Shown: positions 15,000 through 16,820 of the stretch, piece after piece
Numbering within the stretch: the stretch's first letter is position 1
Layout of the letters: each line of letters begins with the position of its first letter
NCBI GenBank assembly: GCA_964610025.1
Contig: CAZSTX010000047.1
Span: 1-16,820, forward strand
Length of the DNA: 16,820 bases
Source of the DNA: UBA5266 sp964610025
Lineage (GTDB): Bacteria; Bacteroidota; Bacteroidia; Bacteroidales; WCHB1-69
Reading direction: 5' to 3'
Made by a program: the position numbers and the translations under genes
Notes under the pieces: model-generated
The model's database searches: none
Seen by the model: only the letters and a program-made list of their open reading frames with translations
Told to the model about the DNA's origin: nothing

Positions 15000-15083
15000 T
15001 GCCCCGAACAAGACTCGAACTTGCACAATCGTTTAATTACTACATCCTGAATGTAGCGCGTCTACCAATTCCGCCATCGGGGC
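15000..15083 (-). tRNA. tRNA-Leu (anticodon CAG)
   Basis: An 84-nt minus-strand cloverleaf. Acceptor GCCCCGA (15083-15077) pairs with TCGGGGC (15007-15001), with discriminator A at 15000. The anticodon arm is CTACA-TTCAGGA-TGTAG, giving CAG. A long variable arm, as expected for Leu, and T-arm GCAAG-TTCGAGT-CTTGT are present. CCA is not encoded. It is read from the same promoter as the tRNA-Leu(GAG) just upstream. Confidence 0.96.
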
Positions 15084-15111
15084 GGTAATTGTTGCTGATA
15101 TTGCGTTTTTG

Positions 15112-15195
15112 TGTCCGGAACAAGAGTCGAACTTGCACAACCTCTCGGTCACTACCCCCTCAAAGTAGCGTGTCTACCAATTCCACCATCCGGAC
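15112..15195 (-). tRNA. tRNA-Leu (anticodon GAG)
   Basis: An 84-nt minus-strand cloverleaf. Acceptor GTCCGGA (15195-15189) pairs with TCCGGAC (15119-15113), with discriminator A at 15112. The anticodon arm is CTACT-TTGAGGG-GGTAG, giving GAG. It has a long variable arm and shares its D-arm and T-stem with the neighbouring CAG tRNA, so the two look like tandem duplicates that diverged in acceptor and anticodon arms. CCA is not encoded. Confidence 0.96.
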
Positions 15196-15207
15196 AATTG
15201 ACATTTG

Positions 15208-15215
15208 CAAAAGTA
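15208..15215 (-). promoter_or_regulatory. promoter of the tRNA-Leu pair (-7 box)
   Basis: TACTTTTG on the minus strand matches TAnnTTTG and lies 12 bases upstream of the tRNA-Leu(GAG) 5' end, leaving a leader of only ~5 bases. No clear -33 element is seen. The M28 peptidase gene may be read from here too. Confidence 0.55.
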
Positions 15216-15507
15216 TATTTTTTTTACTTATAAAAAAAATATTTAATTTTAAAATTTAAAAAAAATGAAGATAGACTTTAAAAAAAAAGCAAAACCTAAC
15301 GAATATACATTATGAATAATATTTTTCAAAAAAATGTTATTTTATTAAAATATTTGTATAATTTTGCAGATAGAAAGAAACAAGAAAAATTATGCTTTTC
15401 GCAAGTAAAATCAGGCTATTGAGATAAGAACAAGGATTGCTTCAACGCCAATTACCCACTTTGTTGAAAATAGTTTTGAAAAATCAAAAAAATAACTTCA
15501 AATAAAT
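15216..15507 (+). other. AT-rich intergenic region with remnant-like segment
   Basis: 15216-15358 is very AT-rich and shows nothing but homopolymer runs. At 15359-15366, TAATTTTG followed by CAG fits a -7 promoter box for the rightward ORFs. From ~15390 the composition becomes more balanced, and one frame around 15410-15496 reads AIEIRTRIASTPITHFVEN before a stop, with no start codon. That looks like the tail of a lost coding sequence, though I cannot assign it. Confidence 0.35.
15359..15366 (+). promoter_or_regulatory. putative -7 box upstream of the 58-aa ORF and rhuM remnant
   Basis: TAATTTTG fits TAnnTTTG and is followed by CA, as at the other promoters of this window. The leader to the ATG at 15508 would be ~135 bases, long, and no good -33 box is visible. 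Confidence 0.35.
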
Positions 15508-15684
15508 ATGACAGAACAGATAGAAAATAAATTAGCCGAATTCAAAGCAATCCAAGAAAGATTGCCTGAATTGCGGAAATTGTTTTGCCTTTATGTTTTG
15601 AATATAAACTTAAATATGGGCTTGGATAATATCAATCTGCGGGAAGATTACACTTCGTTTGATATACTTAAAATATTATTATAA
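15508..15684 (+). CDS. unrecognised 58-aa ORF upstream of rhuM remnant
   Basis: A short frame beginning MTEQIENKLAEFKAIQERLPEL, probably an amphipathic helix or coiled coil, followed by LFCLYVLNINLNMGLDNIN and ending DILKILL. I do not recognise it. It stops 2 bases before the ATG of the rhuM fragment, the tight spacing of an operon, and its base composition is more coding-like than the AT-rich DNA before it. It may be a genuine small protein, or a fragment of a larger accessory-region gene whose remainder was lost together with the rest of rhuM. Confidence 0.4.
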   Translation: MTEQIENKLAEFKAIQERLPELRKLFCLYVLNINLNMGLDNINLREDYTSFDILKILL

Positions 15685-15686
15685 AG

Positions 15687-16001
15687 ATGAGCAAATCCAA
15701 TAAAAAACTTCAAATTCGCAACGGCACAGCCGAGTTTTTGACTTTCGCCTATCAGTCTAAAGGAGATGGAATTGAGGTGCGGGTGCAAGACGGAACAATT
15801 TGGTTGTCACAAAAAAATATAGGTTTGCTGTTCGACACTTCGAGCGATAATATAGGTTTGCATTTAAAGAATATCTATTCAGAGACCGAGTTAAGCGAGG
15901 AGGCAACTACCGAGGATTACTCGGTAGTTCAAAAAGAAGGAAATCGTGAGGTTTGCAGAACAGTAAAGCATTACAATCTTGACGCTATTATCGCAGTGTG
16001 A
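15687..16001 (+). pseudogene. rhuM: truncated RhuM-family protein (N-terminal part)
   Basis: 104 aa matching the N-terminal part of RhuM-family ('virulence protein RhuM') proteins, which are usually ~300-350 aa and often lie beside type I restriction-modification or other accessory genes. Recognisable are IEVRVQDGTIWLSQKNIGLLFDTSSDNIGLHLKNIYSETEL, the region ending EDYSVVQKEGNREVCRTV and HYNLDAIIAV. In family members IIAV/ISV is followed by GYRV-type residues. Here TGA stands where Gly is expected, the next codon still gives Tyr, and the similarity then ends with another stop two codons later. The C-terminal two thirds are absent downstream. This is most likely a decayed copy cut at about 16000; a functional short form is less likely. 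Confidence 0.7.
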
Positions 16002-16161
16002 TATCCCCAATAAATTCTGGATAGTAAGATAAGCTCAAAAAATTATCTTTATAAACATCTAAATTAAATGTTTTCACACGCTTATTATTTTAATAAATAG
16101 AAAAATATAAAACATTTGGTTTTTGTCAAGATATTGTTGTCCTTCTCTATAAATTTTTATG

Positions 16162-16169
16162 TATTTTTG
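16162..16169 (+). promoter_or_regulatory. promoter of the polysaccharide-biosynthesis gene (-7 box)
   Basis: TATTTTTG (TAnnTTTG) followed by CA, with TTG at 16137-16139, 22 bases upstream, as a fitting -33 element. The leader to the ATG at 16219 would be ~43 bases. The surrounding 12-mer TGTATTTTTGCA is identical to the mutA promoter box. This is the best-formed promoter in the window. Confidence 0.6.
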
Positions 16170-16218
16170 CATTCTGTATTTAGATAAAAAAAAATACATT
16201 TATTGAAAGCAAAAAATA

Positions 16219-16820
16219 ATGTTTGATATTGAAATGTTTATATCCGATAACATTACTCATCGCAAAGAGAGTATGTTTGTTATGGATATAGAAAAGCATA
16301 CAGCGACAATAAAAAAAGAGATAAACAACAAGAAAATCTTAGTGATAGGCGGGGCTGGCACTATAGGTGCTTCTTTTATCAAAGCTTTATTGCCTTTTAA
16401 TCCTGCACAACTGACAGTTGTCGATATAAACGAAAATGCTTTAACTGAACTCACACGCGATTTACGCTCCAACTATCGGCTGTTGCTACCCCATGCCTAC
16501 GTTAGCTATCCCATAAGCTATGCCGACCCTATTTTTAATAAAATAATTGCTAAAGAAAAAGGATTTGATATAGTGGCTAATTTTTCGGCTCACAAACATG
16601 TGAGAAGCGAAAAAGATGTCTTTTCGATACAGGCATTGTTAGAAAACAATGTAATAAAACTAAAAAACTTATTAGATAGCTTAAAGCTCTATCCACCAAA
16701 GCATTTTTTCTGTGTCTCGACCGACAAAGCTGCCAACCCTGTAAACATTATGGGTGCAAGTAAAAAAATGATGGAAGAAATGATTATGTCTTATGCCGAC
16801 TATTTTAAAGTAAGCACCGC
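16219..16820 (+). CDS. CapD/FlaA1-type nucleotide-sugar dehydratase/epimerase (N-terminal part, runs off the window)
   Basis: The first 200 residues of an open frame that continues past the window edge. After a ~38-residue leader comes the Rossmann motif VIGGAGTIGASF (NAD(P) binding), then VVDINENAL, ANFSAHKHVRSEKD and VSTDKAANPVNIMGASKK. The combination FSAHKHV ... STDKAxNPxNxMGxSK is that of the polysaccharide biosynthesis protein family (CapD/FlaA1/WbpM-like 4,6-dehydratases and epimerases acting on UDP-GlcNAc-type sugars); Met replaces the Tyr of the usual YxxxK catalytic pair, as in that family. The ATG at 16219 is the first in frame and follows a good promoter box. No membrane segments precede the Rossmann domain, so this is the soluble form. 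It probably starts a capsule or O-antigen locus to the right. Exact substrate cannot be told. Confidence 0.88.
   Translation, partial: MFDIEMFISDNITHRKESMFVMDIEKHTATIKKEINNKKILVIGGAGTIGASFIKALLPFNPAQLTVVDINENALTELTRDLRSNYRLLLPHAYVSYPISYADPIFNKIIAKEKGFDIVANFSAHKHVRSEKDVFSIQALLENNVIKLKNLLDSLKLYPPKHFFCVSTDKAANPVNIMGASKKMMEEMIMSYADYFKVST

Noticed and set aside
15000..15195. tRNA-Leu genes as an attachment site for an integrated element
   Set aside because: No duplicated tRNA 3' end, integrase or direct repeat was found in the window, and the accessory remnants lie on the 5' side of the tRNAs. The idea is kept only as a possibility in the findings.
16053..16073. AAACAT/ATGTTT inverted repeat considered as a terminator
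   Set aside because: It is a six-base AT-only stem with a 9-base loop; too weak, and it lacks a convincing U-tract.
16257..16472. 71-aa minus-strand ORF
   Set aside because: It is antisense to the conserved Rossmann-domain coding sequence of the CapD-like gene and has no recognisable features.

Overview
The window comes from a low-G+C member of the phylum Bacteroidota (Bacteroidales/Flavobacteriia-like). The sequence signs agree: a giant PKD-repeat protein ending in a gliding-motility-type (CHU_C) type IX secretion sorting domain; starts preceded by A-rich DNA rather than Shine-Dalgarno sequences; -7 promoter boxes of the Bacteroidota form TAnnTTTG; a tmRNA whose proteolysis tag begins with Gly; and a split methylmalonyl-CoA mutase small subunit.

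Layout, left to right. (1) 1-421 (+): the C-terminal third of 3-dehydroquinate synthase (aroB), whose reading frame is disturbed in the first ~50 bases. It converges with and overlaps by 4 bases (2) 418-2274 (-): the methylmalonyl-CoA mutase small subunit, without the large-subunit gene beside it. (3) 2394-7494 (-): a strong intrinsic terminator preceded by a 1681-aa secreted PKD-repeat/CHU_C surface protein. (4) 7646-11893 (-): a block reading tmRNA (ssrA) - rpiB - a 1130-aa membrane/coiled-coil DUF4175 protein. (5) 11894-13466 (+): an apparent thiol-redox operon, ArsR-type repressor - DUF6132 small membrane protein - thioredoxin - DUF302 protein, with a 12+12 dyad operator in front and an intrinsic terminator behind. 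(6) 13489-14952 (-): a secreted M28 zinc peptidase fused to a C-terminal region resembling an outer-membrane beta-barrel. (7) 15000-15195 (-): two tandem tRNA-Leu genes (CAG and GAG). (8) 15359-16001 (+): an unrecognised 58-aa ORF followed after 2 bases by a truncated rhuM remnant. (9) 16162-16820 (+): a promoter and the start of a CapD/FlaA1-type nucleotide-sugar dehydratase/epimerase, probably the edge of a surface-polysaccharide locus.

How the parts fit: most of the window is housekeeping (shikimate pathway, propionate metabolism, pentose phosphate, trans-translation, tRNA) plus envelope and secreted proteins. The most coherent system is the four-gene cysteine-rich operon at 12017-13466. 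Each protein carries at least two cysteines, and in three of them a pair lies in the conserved core or motif, which suggests a regulated thiol, sulfur or metal-stress response whose chemistry is not settled by the sequence. The tRNA-to-polysaccharide interval (15196-16218) looks like a small decayed accessory segment.
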